Shown one piece after another: positions 16,549 through 25,753 of a DNA stretch of 64,000 bases. The DNA lies in contig NZ_BCNY01000015.1 of assembly GCF_001602375.1 (NCBI RefSeq), positions 124,001 to 188,000 of the forward strand, written 5' to 3'. The DNA is from Methanoculleus horonobensis (GTDB lineage Archaea > Halobacteriota > Methanomicrobia > Methanomicrobiales > Methanoculleaceae). A model generated the notes under the pieces. The model worked only from the letters and a program-made list of their open reading frames with translations. It ran no database searches and was not told the origin of the DNA. How positions within the stretch are numbered: the first letter of the stretch is position 1; the number at the start of each line of letters is the position of its first letter. Both the position numbers and the translations under genes were made by a program.

Positions 16549-17136
16549 ATGGTGCAGCATCCGCATCCTAAAAGACACCTGCCCGAGGACGAAGCCGCCC
16601 GACGGCGCTGGCAGCACCCCGAGTCCATCCTCGAAGGGATCGGGCTTGCTTCCGGCTCGACCTTCATCGACGTCGGGTGCGGGGAGGGGTTCTTCGCGCT
16701 CCCTGCCGCGCGGATGGTCGGGCCGCACGGCCGCGTCTGCGGGATCGATATCGACGCCGAGGCTCTCGATCTCCTGCAGGAGAAGGCTTTTGTCGAGGGG
16801 CTCGACAACGTCGTCCTCCACCACGGGATGGCCGAGGAGTATGTTCTCTGCAACGGCTGTGCGGACGTCGTCTTCTTCGGCATCGACCTCCACGACTTCG
16901 TCGATCCGGTTCGGGTGCTCGTAAACGCGAGAGAGATGGCAGCCCCGGAAGGCCTGATCGTCGACGTGGACTGGAAGAAGGAGCCGCTCCCTCTCGGCCC
17001 GCCGACGGCAAAGAAGTTCAGCCCGGAGCATGCGGCGGCGTTGATGGCGGAGGCGGGACTGGTCGTCAGGACGGTGGCCGAATCAGGGCCGTATCACTAC
17101 AGCGTCACGGCCGTGCCGGATAAAAGAAAGAGGTAG
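16549..17136 (+). CDS. Class I SAM-dependent methyltransferase
   Basis: A 195-residue methyltransferase: motif I FIDVGCGEGFFALP near residue 40, motif II GIDIDAEAL, motif IV-like DVVFFGIDLHDF, then VDWKKEP. The fold is a compact Rossmann-like methyltransferase of the UbiE/type-11 group. Substrate unknown; the acidic ID-x-HDF segment resembles small-molecule methyltransferases of methanogens. It is convergent with the lipoprotein gene at 17140. Confidence 0.88.
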   Translation: MVQHPHPKRHLPEDEAARRRWQHPESILEGIGLASGSTFIDVGCGEGFFALPAARMVGPHGRVCGIDIDAEALDLLQEKAFVEGLDNVVLHHGMAEEYVLCNGCADVVFFGIDLHDFVDPVRVLVNAREMAAPEGLIVDVDWKKEPLPLGPPTAKKFSPEHAAALMAEAGLVVRTVAESGPYHYSVTAVPDKRKR

Positions 17137-17139
17137 GGT

Positions 17140-17739
17140 TTACTTCAGGTTTGCAATGCCGCCGTAGTTGACGGCGTTCACGAACGCATCGAGATCCTGC
17201 TTGGAGCCGCCTTCGACACTGACATAGACCATGAATCGTTCGTTCACGCCGATCCAGGTGGCGTAGGAGTCGGGTTTGCTGAAGAATTCCCAGGACGGGT
17301 GGCCGGCGACCGTGCCCTGCCTGTAGTAGCCCTCGGTCGTCTCGAACGAGACAAGCGAGTCCCAGGACTCCCAGTAGCCCACGTCGTAGTAGGCCGAATC
17401 CTGGATCAGAACCGTTGCCCAGGCATTCTCCTTGCCGTAGTCACAAGACGCCCAGGTCCACTGGCCGTCCTCGACCGTCAGTGACGCCCCTACAGGCTCT
17501 TCTGCAGTCCACCCTGCAGGCGCATCCGGGAGGAGCGGGATCAACGCGGTAAACGGAACTGCGTTCACGCTTCCCTGTGCGGCCCCGGAGGCGCCGCTCT
17601 CGCCGGCGGTGACGGTCGGAGCGGTTCCGGAGGAGGTTGCGTCGGTCGTATCCGATGTACCTGTACAGCCCGCCGTCATGAGGCAGAGCACGAGCAGCGC
17701 AGAAAGCCCCAGAATCATTGCTGGAGAGATGTTTTTCAT
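17140..17739 (-). CDS. Secreted lipoprotein
   Basis: A 199-residue protein with a signal peptide and lipobox (LMTAGC, Cys near 25), a Thr/Ser/Gly-rich linker and a globular domain with the pattern WTWASCDYG and ATVLIQDSAYYD. No family recognised with certainty. A minus-strand TATA (CTATAAATATTATT, 17771-17784) and AGAGGG upstream of the ATG support the start. It faces the chagasin-like gene across a 220-base divergent, AT-rich promoter region. Confidence 0.8.
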   Translation of the reverse strand: MKNISPAMILGLSALLVLCLMTAGCTGTSDTTDATSSGTAPTVTAGESGASGAAQGSVNAVPFTALIPLLPDAPAGWTAEEPVGASLTVEDGQWTWASCDYGKENAWATVLIQDSAYYDVGYWESWDSLVSFETTEGYYRQGTVAGHPSWEFFSKPDSYATWIGVNERFMVYVSVEGGSKQDLDAFVNAVNYGGIANLK

Positions 17740-17770
17740 AATGATGCCCTCTGAACGACCAGAATGATAG

Positions 17771-17784
17771 AATAATATTTATAG
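17771..17784 (-). promoter_or_regulatory. TATA box of lipoprotein gene
   Basis: Read on the minus strand it is CTATAAATATTATT, centred about 38 bases from the ATG at 17739, giving a leader long enough to hold the AGAGGG ribosome-binding site. Confidence 0.65.
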
Positions 17785-17930
17785 ATTCTTATTTTGCCTT
17801 GCCGGCGGTTCTAATCATCTTAAATCCGTTCTTAACCGTGCTATGAATCTCTCGTTAAAAGACCGGTTCCGAAACAATCGGATCCCAATACGCCGGGATC
17901 GTGAATATCATTTCCAGGGGTTTAAGAAAA

Positions 17931-17940
17931 GTATTTAACA
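17931..17940 (+). promoter_or_regulatory. TATA box of chagasin-like gene
   Basis: GTATTTAACA centred about 25 bases before ATG 17961, the spacing expected for a leaderless or nearly leaderless transcript. A second AT-rich element (TTTAAGAAAA) stands just upstream. Confidence 0.5.
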
Positions 17941-17960
17941 AATCCGGGAGACCTTACCGC

Positions 17961-18434
17961 ATGGTTCAGAGAAAGAGCATCTGCAGCGTCCTGGTTGCAG
18001 GACTGCTGGTAATGTGCCTCCTCGGTGCCGGCTGCACGTCGCAGCCGACGGAGGAGGGAACCCCGACCGCGACGCCCACTGCGGCAGAGACCACAGCCGT
18101 TCCGACCGCGACGCCCGCCGCAGCGTATGCCTTCAACGAGACGAACGCCAACGAGACCGTCGCCGTCCCGGCCGGAAGCGAGATCACCATCAGTCTCGAT
18201 GAGAACCCGACGACCGGCTACGAGTGGAACGTCACCTCGTCGACCGGGCTCGAGTACGTGAACGACACCTACATCGCGCCGGAGACCGAGCTCGTAGGTG
18301 CCGGAGGCGTGCACGTATGGCAGTACCTCGCCGCCGAGCCCGGTTCCGCCGAGTTCTCCGCGATTTACAAGCGCTCCTGGGAAGAGACGACCGGAAACGA
18401 GACCACGTTCTCGATGGCATTCACCATCGAGTAA
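17961..18434 (+). CDS. Chagasin-like (I42) cysteine protease inhibitor lipoprotein
   Basis: A 157-residue secreted protein. Signal peptide with lipobox (LLGAGC, Cys near 25), a Thr/Pro/Ala linker, then a chagasin fold with all three inhibitory loops: NPTTGYEW (loop BC), GAGGVHVWQY (loop DE, G-x-GG-x-x-x-W) and a KRSWE loop FG. I42 proteins inhibit papain-type cysteine proteases outside the cell. ATG 17961 is chosen because it gives a normal signal peptide; the longer frame from 17901 does not. The lipid anchor would hold it on the cell surface. Confidence 0.88.
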   Translation: MVQRKSICSVLVAGLLVMCLLGAGCTSQPTEEGTPTATPTAAETTAVPTATPAAAYAFNETNANETVAVPAGSEITISLDENPTTGYEWNVTSSTGLEYVNDTYIAPETELVGAGGVHVWQYLAAEPGSAEFSAIYKRSWEETTGNETTFSMAFTIE

Positions 18435-18461
18435 CGGCTCATCTTTTTTTTACATCCCCCG

Positions 18462-19223
18462 TCACCGGCCGTTCCCGAACCACCGCAGAACCGCCGCACC
18501 CCGCCACGGTCCCCCGCGTGCCGCATAGACCAGTTCCGGCCCGAAAGCAAGAAGATCCAGGAGGCTCCTCCTCGCCGCCACGGGATCGTCCATCCTGAAG
18601 GGCAGCCGGGGCCTCCCCCCCGGAACGACGGCAGAGAGCAGATCCCCGACGATAGCGGTGCCGCCGGCGATAAGAACCGAGACCGAGCCGGGGGTATGCC
18701 CCGGCGTGGGGACGATCCTGCCCCGGATGCCGAATGCCCCGAGGTCGGCGATGCCCCCGATGATGATGTCAGGCTCAACACCCCCCGAGCCGGAGTCGAT
18801 CTTCCTCTCGCGCACAAACCGGATCAGGCCCGGGACGACCCGGGCAGGGAAGCGCAGACCGCCGACCCCGAGGCGCACGGCACCGGCATCGGCCTCATGA
18901 ACGGCGACCGGTGCGCCGGTCAGATCCCGGAGCGCTTCGGCACACCCGTAATTTTCCGGGTGTCCGTGCGTGACCAGGATCAAGGAGACCTCATCGCGCC
19001 TGAGGCCCGCCTGCTTCATCGCGGCCAGGATGGTCGCCTCATCCCCGGGGTTACCGGTATCGACCAGGAGCACGCTCCGGTCCCTGACGATGAACGCAGA
19101 GGTCGCGCCGAGCGGCACGGCGGCGACTGCGGGAAGGCGGCGGGTGGCGGAGCTCTTCGGCTCCGGTTCCAGGACTCGCCCGCTCCCGACAGGATCCACT
19201 GTATTCCAACCGTCGGCCTTCAT
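18462..19223 (-). CDS. MBL-fold protein with altered metal site
   Basis: A 253-residue metallo-beta-lactamase-fold protein with VDTGNPGDE, THGHPENYG near 87 and the PTPGHTPGS motif near 175, followed by VGDLLS. The canonical T-H-x-H-x-D-H is here THGHPEN: Asp is replaced by Glu and the last His by Asn, and the C-terminal histidine expected near the end is not evident (AARGGPW). So the protein keeps the fold but may bind one metal or none. It overlaps nothing and stands alone. It may be a divergent glyoxalase-II-like hydrolase or a non-catalytic relative. Confidence 0.82.
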   Translation of the reverse strand: MKADGWNTVDPVGSGRVLEPEPKSSATRRLPAVAAVPLGATSAFIVRDRSVLLVDTGNPGDEATILAAMKQAGLRRDEVSLILVTHGHPENYGCAEALRDLTGAPVAVHEADAGAVRLGVGGLRFPARVVPGLIRFVRERKIDSGSGGVEPDIIIGGIADLGAFGIRGRIVPTPGHTPGSVSVLIAGGTAIVGDLLSAVVPGGRPRLPFRMDDPVAARRSLLDLLAFGPELVYAARGGPWRGAAVLRWFGNGR

Positions 19224-19366
19224 GGCATTCCCACCATGGGATGTCCTCTCCCTACATCAATGATTCGGTCAAGAAGAGGAGACGAGATGAACCCGAAGGG
19301 AAAAAGGCCGAAAATCAGGGAGATTCACGAGATAGAGGCCAGGAGTCCCGACAGCATTTCAATACG

Positions 19367-19377
19367 CATATATATTG
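19367..19377 (+). promoter_or_regulatory. TATA box of secreted protein gene
   Basis: CATATATATTG centred about 26 bases before ATG 19398. This spacing predicts a start of transcription at or next to the ATG, hence a leaderless mRNA. Confidence 0.65.
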
Positions 19378-19397
19378 TACAAAGCAAGTCTGGAACT

Positions 19398-19940
19398 ATG
19401 GCGTATGAGAAACTGGCACCCCGACACCTCCTTGTAATCCTCGTAGTCCTTTCCCTGGCGCTCGTCGTCCCGGCAGCCGCACAGGATACCGGTACGCGTC
19501 TGGTGAAGCCCGGTGAGACGATCGAGGTCGGAGCCGAACCGATCATCCTCGACCTCATCGGTCTCCGCAACGCGAGTTCGTTCAACGCGATCACGGAACT
19601 CCGGAAGTACCAGGACGACAACCCCGCAAAATCAATCCAGCGGGTCGTCGGTGTCCCGAAGGACAGCTACTTCAAGATCAACGTATACACGTTCAAAGGG
19701 CATTACGGGCGATATTTCGCGTACAGTAAGGAAGACGGCCTGATTCACGAAAGCAGCATCGTATTCGTCCACGCTTCGCCGCCGACGGTCACGGAGACCG
19801 TTGCCGAGGTCACGGAGACGCCCACGGGGACCCCGACGGCCACGGCCACGCCGGAACCGACGCAGGCGGCGCTCCCGGGAGTCATCGCAGTCGCCGCGCT
19901 CGGCATCTGCGGGCTGCTTGCAGCGGCGCGGAAACGATAA
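19398..19940 (+). CDS. Secreted DUF3821-like protein with C-terminal sorting tail
   Basis: A 180-residue secreted protein: signal peptide (about 9-29, ending VPAAAQ), a domain beginning DTGTRLVKPGE with IDLIGL-type strands that resembles DUF3821 of Methanomicrobiales, a Thr/Glu/Pro-rich stalk (TETPTGTPTAT), and a C-terminal LPGVIAVAALG helix followed by AARKR. That last module looks like an archaeosortase-type sorting signal or a plain membrane anchor. ATG 19398 is preferred over the long upstream frame because a signal peptide follows it and a TATA box is correctly spaced. Confidence 0.75.
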   Translation: MAYEKLAPRHLLVILVVLSLALVVPAAAQDTGTRLVKPGETIEVGAEPIILDLIGLRNASSFNAITELRKYQDDNPAKSIQRVVGVPKDSYFKINVYTFKGHYGRYFAYSKEDGLIHESSIVFVHASPPTVTETVAEVTETPTGTPTATATPEPTQAALPGVIAVAALGICGLLAAARKR

Positions 19941-20046
19941 GCGTATCCGCACAGGCCGGCCCCGCACTATTTTTATCTCAGAACCGCTCCGAACGTGCTC
20001 ATCGACGGCCGGACGAAGGGAAAAAAAGAGGGTATATCGATATTCG

Positions 20047-22239
20047 TTACGCCAGGTAGTCGTCCGGGCGCGGGATCTGTTCCTTTAAGCCCTTCCGCTT
20101 GCGGATGGCCTTGACCACATCGTTCACAATACCGGCGGGGACCAGTTCGAACCCGGCGAACTCGGTGCTCCACATCGCACGGCCTTCGGTGGCGGAACGG
20201 ACATCTCCGGCGAACCCGAAGAGCTCGGCGACCGGCGCCCTGCCGACGATCGTCATCGTGTCGCCTTCGCTCAGCATGTCGAAGACCTGACCGCGGCGAC
20301 CCTGGATCTGGGAGGTCGCCGCGCCCATCTGATCGCTCGGGACGGTGATCTGGATCTTCTGGATAGGCTCGAGGAGCGAGTCGCCGGCCATCAGCACGCC
20401 TGCCTTGACGGCGCTCCTGACTGCCGGGATGACCTGCGCCGGGCCACGGTGGATGGCGTCCTCGTGGAGTTTCACGTCCACCAGCCGGATCTTCAGGTTC
20501 TGGACCAGTTCGTCGGCGAGGGGGCCACCACGGAGCGCTTCGCGCCAGCCGTCGAGGACCAGTTCCATCGTCTCGTTGAGGTACTGGATACCCTTCGTCA
20601 TGTCGATGAACATGTTGGTGCCCTCGATCGCCTTGATGTTCTTGGCCTCGTCCTTGTCCATGCCGGCTGCAACGAGAGCGTCACGCCGCTCGATCGCCTG
20701 CTGGTTCATCGAGACCTCGCCGTCCTGGATCAGCTTCACGATTGCCGGATCCATCGGTTCGAGCTCGATGTAGAACCGGTTGTGGCGGTTCGGCGACTTT
20801 CCTTCGACCGGGCCGACGCTGCCCGTGACCGTCTCGCGGTAGACGACGATCGGCGGAGAGGTGATGATGTCGACGCCCTTGTCGCGCTTGATACGGCCGG
20901 TGATGATCTCGAGATGGAGTTCGCCCATGCCGCTGATCAGGTGCTCACCGGTCTCCTCGTTGATCGAGACCTGCACCGTCGGGTCTTCCTTCCCCACCTG
21001 GCGGAGAACCTCGACGAGTTTCGGGAGGTCCTTCATGCTCTTCGCCTCGACGGCGACGGTCATGACCGGCTCGGAGTAGTGCTTCAGCGACTCAAAGGGA
21101 GTCATCTCGATGAGGGACGTGACGGTCGAACCGACGATGGCGTCTTTCAAGCCCGTCACGGCAGCGATGTTCCCGGCAGGGAGCGCTTCCACCTCGATCC
21201 GCTCGGCACCCATGAAGATACCAACCTGGGCGAGACGGTTCGCGCGCTTTGCCGCACCCATGATGTAGCACTCGGTACCCCGGCGGAGTGTTCCCGAGAA
21301 GAGACGGCCAGTAGCGACCTCGCCTGCATGCGGGTCGAACGAGATGTCGGTGACCATCATGCAGACAGGACCGTTCGGGTCGCACGCGACCATGGCCTTG
21401 CCCTCGGGAGTATTGTAGTCGCCGTGCCAGATGATGTGGATACGCCGGTCCTGGGCCTGGAGGGGGTTAGGCAGGTGCTTGACCACCATATCGAGGAGCA
21501 CGGCGTGGAGGGGGCTCGACTTTGCCAGCCACTTCATGTCGCCGGAATTGCACTTCTCAAAGACGTCCTTGAACGAGACGCCGCTGCTCTTCATGAAGGG
21601 GACGGAGACGGCCCAGTTGTAGAGCGCGGAGCCGAAAGCGACGGTGCCCTTCGCGGCATCGAGCTTCCAGCCGTCGTTGTACATCTTCTCGTTCATGCCC
21701 TTGATCAGCTTGTTGACCTTGTCGATCACCTTCGCAAGGCGGATCTGCATCTCCTGCTCGTCCACCTTCAGCTCGTTGACCAGCCGATCGACCTTGTTGA
21801 TGAAGAGAACCGGGCGGACGCCTTCCTTCAGGGCCTGCCGCAGCACCGTCTCCGTCTGGGGCATGGTCCCCTCGACCGCGTCCACCACGACGACGGCGCC
21901 GTCCACCGCACGCATCGCCCGGGTCACGTCACCGCCGAAGTCCACGTGACCGGGGGTATCGATCATGTTGATGAGGTACTCTTCCCCGCCGTATGTGTGG
22001 ACCATCGAGACGTTGCTCGCATCGATGGTGATGCCGCGTGCCTGTTCCTCCTCGTCGGAGTCCATGAAGAGCTGCCGGCCGGCGAGCTCCTCGCTGATCA
22101 TGCCCGCTCCTGCAAGCAGGTTATCCGAGAGTGTTGTCTTTCCGTGATCGATGTGGGCAACGATACCGATGTTCCGGATGCGCTCCGGCTTGTCCATCAG
22201 CTCCGTCACCCGCTCTACCATCTTCTTTCGTCTGGTCAT
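20047..22239 (-). CDS. fusA: Translation elongation factor aEF-2
   Basis: A 730-residue GTPase that translocates the ribosome. N-terminal [15 protein letters not shown] is typical of archaeal EF-2; G1 AHIDHGKTT near 28, the RGITI switch, G3 DTPGH, G4 NKVD. Near the C-terminus the diphthamide region reads [12 protein letters not shown], keeping the modified histidine. It follows rps7 and rps12 on the minus strand in the standard archaeal order. The downstream EF-1-alpha and S10 genes seen in many archaea are absent; a metallo-fold protein and secreted proteins follow instead. Confidence 0.98.
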   Translation of the reverse strand: MTRRKKMVERVTELMDKPERIRNIGIVAHIDHGKTTLSDNLLAGAGMISEELAGRQLFMDSDEEEQARGITIDASNVSMVHTYGGEEYLINMIDTPGHVDFGGDVTRAMRAVDGAVVVVDAVEGTMPQTETVLRQALKEGVRPVLFINKVDRLVNELKVDEQEMQIRLAKVIDKVNKLIKGMNEKMYNDGWKLDAAKGTVAFGSALYNWAVSVPFMKSSGVSFKDVFEKCNSGDMKWLAKSSPLHAVLLDMVVKHLPNPLQAQDRRIHIIWHGDYNTPEGKAMVACDPNGPVCMMVTDISFDPHAGEVATGRLFSGTLRRGTECYIMGAAKRANRLAQVGIFMGAERIEVEALPAGNIAAVTGLKDAIVGSTVTSLIEMTPFESLKHYSEPVMTVAVEAKSMKDLPKLVEVLRQVGKEDPTVQVSINEETGEHLISGMGELHLEIITGRIKRDKGVDIITSPPIVVYRETVTGSVGPVEGKSPNRHNRFYIELEPMDPAIVKLIQDGEVSMNQQAIERRDALVAAGMDKDEAKNIKAIEGTNMFIDMTKGIQYLNETMELVLDGWREALRGGPLADELVQNLKIRLVDVKLHEDAIHRGPAQVIPAVRSAVKAGVLMAGDSLLEPIQKIQITVPSDQMGAATSQIQGRRGQVFDMLSEGDTMTIVGRAPVAELFGFAGDVRSATEGRAMWSTEFAGFELVPAGIVNDVVKAIRKRKGLKEQIPRPDDYLA

Positions 22240-22268
22240 AGATTACACCAAAAAAAGTAATAGGATTT

Positions 22269-22865
22269 TTAGCGGGCTGCCTTTGCGATACGCTCTCTCT
22301 CTTCTTTCTTCGAGACGGCGTAGGAACGGGTGTCGCCGTTCGCCGCAGAGATCAGTTCCTCGGCAAGCGCCTCGCTCACGCTCTTCTTCTTCTTGTGGCT
22401 CGCCTGCAGAACACCGGCGGTGATGAACCGGAGCGCAGTGTCGACACGACGCTGGGGAGCGGTATCGACCGACTTCGGGACATTGATGCCGCCGTACTTC
22501 AGCCGGACGGTCTCCTCGCGGGGGCCGGTGTTCGCGACCGCGTCCACCAGCACCTGAACCGGGTTCTTCTTGGTCTTCTTATTGACGATCTCGAAGGCAT
22601 CCCGGACGATCCGGATGGCGAGTTCTTTCTTGCCGGTGTTGTTCTCGGTCTGCATTATCTTGTTGATCAGCCGCTCGACGATCAGCATATTGCTCTTGTT
22701 GAACTGCTGACCGACGAGCTTGCCGCAGGAGTGCGGCACGATCATCGCGTGCATGTTCACGTAACGGGCAAGGCTCGGATCGTGGATCTCGACCTCGCTC
22801 ATGTCCCAGCGGTTAAAGAGGAGCTGCTGGGGCTGCTGTGCTCCTGCCTCTGCTGCTTCTACCAT
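22269..22865 (-). CDS. rps7: 30S ribosomal protein S7
   Basis: A 198-residue protein of archaeal length with the [13 protein letters not shown]-terminus and the conserved GGINVPKS and [10 protein letters not shown] segments that contact 16S rRNA near the decoding head. It lies seven bases downstream of rps12 and 29 bases upstream of fusA, so the three are one operon. Confidence 0.98.
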   Translation of the reverse strand: MVEAAEAGAQQPQQLLFNRWDMSEVEIHDPSLARYVNMHAMIVPHSCGKLVGQQFNKSNMLIVERLINKIMQTENNTGKKELAIRIVRDAFEIVNKKTKKNPVQVLVDAVANTGPREETVRLKYGGINVPKSVDTAPQRRVDTALRFITAGVLQASHKKKKSVSEALAEELISAANGDTRSYAVSKKEERERIAKAAR

Positions 22866-22872
22866 TGCTTAC

Positions 22873-23301
22873 TTACCTCCGCGGCTTCTCCTTGCGACCC
22901 GTGACCATTTCACGCAGACTGACGTTGTTCACCTTGGTCACGACAAACCGGACGCCGGGGATATCACCCTTCGACCTGCCCAGTCTGCCGCCGATGCCCT
23001 CGATCTCGACTTCATCGTGCTCATCGATGAAGTTGATGGCACCGTCGCCGACGGCGAACGCCGTTACCTGCCGGCCGTTCTTGATCAGCTGCACGCGGAC
23101 GCACTTTCTGATCGCAGAGTTCGGCTGCTTTGCCTCGACACCCACCTTCTCGAGAACGATCCCGCGGCCCTGCGGTGCTCCCTCAAGGGGGTCAGCTTTT
23201 ACATCGAGCCCGAGCTGGCGGCGCGCGTAGCCAGTGTCATGCCACCGGTTATTATTTGCATCGCGCTTCAGTTTTCGGGCTGCAAATTTTCCATTTCCCA
23301 T
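22873..23301 (-). CDS. rps12: 30S ribosomal protein S12
   Basis: A 142-residue archaeal S12 with [11 protein letters not shown], the decoding-centre loop QPNSAIRKC and the C-terminal [16 protein letters not shown]. Some archaea have rpl30e/nusA upstream; here the operon begins with rps12, and a minus-strand TATA-like element lies about 55 bases upstream. Confidence 0.98.
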   Translation of the reverse strand: MGNGKFAARKLKRDANNNRWHDTGYARRQLGLDVKADPLEGAPQGRGIVLEKVGVEAKQPNSAIRKCVRVQLIKNGRQVTAFAVGDGAINFIDEHDEVEIEGIGGRLGRSKGDIPGVRFVVTKVNNVSLREMVTGRKEKPRR

Positions 23302-23351
23302 CGAATACCCTCGAATTAGTTGAATTTGTGGATAGGAGCAACTCCTGGTGT

Positions 23352-23362
23352 GCTATAAAACA
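23352..23362 (-). promoter_or_regulatory. TATA-like element of rps12 operon
   Basis: On the minus strand GTTTTATAGCA, about 55 bases upstream of the rps12 ATG at 23301, in the divergent region shared with queD. Confidence 0.45.
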
Positions 23363-23438
23363 ACGCGCGTTACGGATTTATATATTGTGGAACCCGCTTG
23401 CACGCCGATCTTCTGCCCTAGGTATTAGATCGGGAGCT

Positions 23439-23452
23439 GATATAATATTATA
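23439..23452 (+). promoter_or_regulatory. TATA box of queDEC operon
   Basis: GATATAATATTATA centred about 29 bases before ATG 23475, predicting a very short or absent leader. A further AT-rich box (GATTTATATATT, 23376-23387) lies upstream and could act in either direction. Confidence 0.55.
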
Positions 23453-23474
23453 CCCTGGCGGGCAACCTTCATTG

Positions 23475-23888
23475 ATGACAACCCGGATATACAAAGAGGT
23501 TTTTTTCGAGGCGACCCACCGCCTGATCCATTACCGGGGGAAGTGTTTCCGGCTGCACGGCCACCAGTGGCGTGTGGAGGTCTGGATCGATGGGAAGGCC
23601 GACGAACGCACGGGGATTGTTCTCGACTACAACTGTATTAAAGAGGTCGTCGGGCGGTTCGACCACCAGGTGATCCTGAACAAAGACGATCCCATGGCGG
23701 CATGCATCGAAGAGTTCCACCCGGTCGTCACCACCTCCGGCGACCCGACGAGCGAGCACCTCGCAGGGCTGATAGCAGAGATGATCGACGCCGAGGCCGC
23801 GCGGCAGGGACACGACGCCCGCGTCGCAAAGATACGGGTCTGGGAGTCGACAACCTGCTACGCAGAGCGCACCTATGATCGTCAGTGA
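23475..23888 (+). CDS. queD: 6-carboxy-tetrahydropterin synthase
   Basis: A 137-residue enzyme of the PTPS/QueD fold. Zinc ligands are FEATHRL (His near 15) and LHGHQW (two His near 30), and the catalytic Cys is in GKCFRLHG. It converts dihydroneopterin triphosphate to 6-carboxy-tetrahydropterin, the second step to preQ0, the precursor of archaeosine at tRNA position 15. It overlaps queE by 14 bases. Confidence 0.95.
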   Translation: MTTRIYKEVFFEATHRLIHYRGKCFRLHGHQWRVEVWIDGKADERTGIVLDYNCIKEVVGRFDHQVILNKDDPMAACIEEFHPVVTTSGDPTSEHLAGLIAEMIDAEAARQGHDARVAKIRVWESTTCYAERTYDRQ

Positions 23889-24483
23889 GATCTTCCGGAG
23901 CCTCCAGGGGGAGGGGAAGAACCAGGGACGGCCCTGCACGTTCATCCGGCTCGCCGGGTGCAACCTCAGGTGCGCCTGGTGCGACACCCCCTACGCCCGT
24001 GAAGGCGGGGAAGAGATGAGCGTTACGCAGGTCCTCGACCGGGTCTGGCTGCTCCGGGGGACGCATATCTGCATCACCGGCGGAGAGCCGCTCCTGCAGC
24101 GGGAGGAGGTATTGAAACTCCTCGAGAAGTTCGATCTTCATGGGTATACCGTCGAGATCGAGACGAACGGCACCTGCGACTTCCGCGAGATGCAGCCGTA
24201 CGCCTCCATCTGCATGGACGTCAAGTGCCCCTCGTCCGGAGAGAAGAGCGATCTCTCGCTCATCCCCTACATCACCCCGCGCGACTGCGTGAAGTTCGTG
24301 GTGGCGGACGAGGACGACCTCCTCTACGCCCGGGCGGTGATGGGCCGGTGCGAGATCCGCGGCGAGGTCTTCATCTCGCCGGTGGAGGGGTCCGACTACC
24401 GGGCCGTCGCGGAACAGATCGTCGAGGAGAACCTCCCGGCGAGGTTTCAGTTGCAACTCCACAAGATCCTGGGGGTAAAATGA
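23875..24483 (+). CDS. queE: 7-carboxy-7-deazaguanine synthase (radical SAM)
   Basis: A 202-residue radical-SAM enzyme, [14 protein letters not shown], with the cluster motif CNLRCAWC, then ITGGEPLLQ and IETNGTC for SAM binding. It contracts the pterin ring to give CDG. Overlapping starts with queD (upstream) and queC (ATGA, downstream) show translational coupling within the preQ0 operon. Confidence 0.96.
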   Translation: MIVSEIFRSLQGEGKNQGRPCTFIRLAGCNLRCAWCDTPYAREGGEEMSVTQVLDRVWLLRGTHICITGGEPLLQREEVLKLLEKFDLHGYTVEIETNGTCDFREMQPYASICMDVKCPSSGEKSDLSLIPYITPRDCVKFVVADEDDLLYARAVMGRCEIRGEVFISPVEGSDYRAVAEQIVEENLPARFQLQLHKILGVK

Positions 24484-25148
24484 AGAAAGCGGTATGCCTT
24501 CTCTCGGGCGGCATGGACTCCACCACGCTCGCCTACGTCGCAAAGGATATGGGTTACGCGATCATCGCGCTCCACTTCACCTACGGCCAGCGGACGGAGG
24601 CAAAGGAGCGGGAGTGCGCCCGGGCCGTCGCCAAGAAGCTCGATGCTCTCGAGTTCGTCGAGATCAGCCTCGAGCACTTCAAGAAGATCGGGGCATCGAG
24701 CCTGACGGACACCTCGATCCCGGTCGAGGAGTACGCCGGCGAGGAGGAGGGTGTCCCGAGCACCTACGTTCCTTTCCGGAACGCGAACCTCCTCGGCATC
24801 GCGACCAGCCTCGCGGAAGCCCGCCGGGCGGAAGCGGTATTCATCGGCGTCCAGACCGGAGACTACCCCGGCTATCCCGACTGCCGGCCGGAGTTCATCG
24901 AGGCGTTTCAGCGGGCGGTCGACCTCGGCACGGCGGCGGAATCGCGGATCACCCTGATGACGCCGTTCGTCCGGATGTCGAAGGTGGAGATCGTCAGAAA
25001 AGGGCTCGCGCTCGGCGTCCCCTACGAGCTGACCTGGTCGTGTTACCAGGAGAACGACCGGGCCTGCGGGGTCTGCTCCTCCTGCCATTACCGGAGGGAG
25101 GCGTTCCGGGAACTCGGGCTCGAGGATCCGATCGAGTACGAGAGGTGA
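24480..25148 (+). CDS. queC: 7-cyano-7-deazaguanine synthase
   Basis: A 222-residue ATP-dependent nitrile-forming enzyme. [10 protein letters not shown] is the PP-loop; the zinc-binding cysteines are in [16 protein letters not shown] near the C-terminus. It converts CDG to preQ0. It completes queD-queE-queC; the tRNA-guanine transglycosylase and archaeosine synthase are not in this window. Confidence 0.97.
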   Translation: MKKAVCLLSGGMDSTTLAYVAKDMGYAIIALHFTYGQRTEAKERECARAVAKKLDALEFVEISLEHFKKIGASSLTDTSIPVEEYAGEEEGVPSTYVPFRNANLLGIATSLAEARRAEAVFIGVQTGDYPGYPDCRPEFIEAFQRAVDLGTAAESRITLMTPFVRMSKVEIVRKGLALGVPYELTWSCYQENDRACGVCSSCHYRREAFRELGLEDPIEYER

Positions 25149-25150
25149 CC

Positions 25151-25645
25151 ATGGAGATCTATCGCGGCAGAAGGCTTACCATCGAGGAGACAACGGTCAC
25201 CCTCCCGAACGGAAAGCAGAAGGAGCGGGTGGTCGTCCGTCCAGCCGGGGCGGTCGCCATCCTCCCGATCGAGGGAGACGATTGCTATCTCATCCGGCAG
25301 TACCGGTTCGCCATCGATGAATATATCCTCGAGGCGCCGGCAGGAACGATCGACGAGGGCGAGGAACCGGAGCAGACGGCCTACCGGGAGTTGATCGAGG
25401 AGATCGGGATGAAAGCGGGAACCTTCGTCCCGAAAGGCTCCATCTACTCTTCGCCCGGTTATACCGACGAGCGAATCTGGCTTTACCGGGCCGAAGGGCT
25501 CTCCCCCTGCTCCGACTACGGGATGGACGACGACGAGATGATCGAGGTCGTCCGTGTTCCGGTGCGCGAACTCGAGGCAATGGTCACGGACGGCAGGATC
25601 GTCGACGCAAAGACGATCTGCCTCATCTGCCGGTGCCTGGACTGA
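25151..25645 (+). CDS. Nudix hydrolase, ADP-ribose pyrophosphatase type
   Basis: A 164-residue Nudix protein with the box GTIDEGEEPEQTAYRELIEE (near 65-84), matching G-x5-E-x7-RE-U-x-EE. The IYSSPGYTDE segment just after the box is typical of ADP-ribose or related nucleotide-sugar pyrophosphatases. It follows queC by two bases, so it is likely co-transcribed, though a role in preQ0 synthesis is not implied. Confidence 0.9.
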   Translation: MEIYRGRRLTIEETTVTLPNGKQKERVVVRPAGAVAILPIEGDDCYLIRQYRFAIDEYILEAPAGTIDEGEEPEQTAYRELIEEIGMKAGTFVPKGSIYSSPGYTDERIWLYRAEGLSPCSDYGMDDDEMIEVVRVPVRELEAMVTDGRIVDAKTICLICRCLD

Positions 25646-25753
25646 GGGGGGCACACGGCGCCGACGGATGTGCGCAGATTTATGCCCTTCCTCAGAGAAA
25701 CATATAGTAGCTTCGACAATTGAACAACATTCAGCTGGCCTGGTGAAACCCCC

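Noticed and set aside
20449..22260. 603-codon plus-strand frame
   Set aside because: Antisense to fusA, which is certain; no domain in the translated frame.
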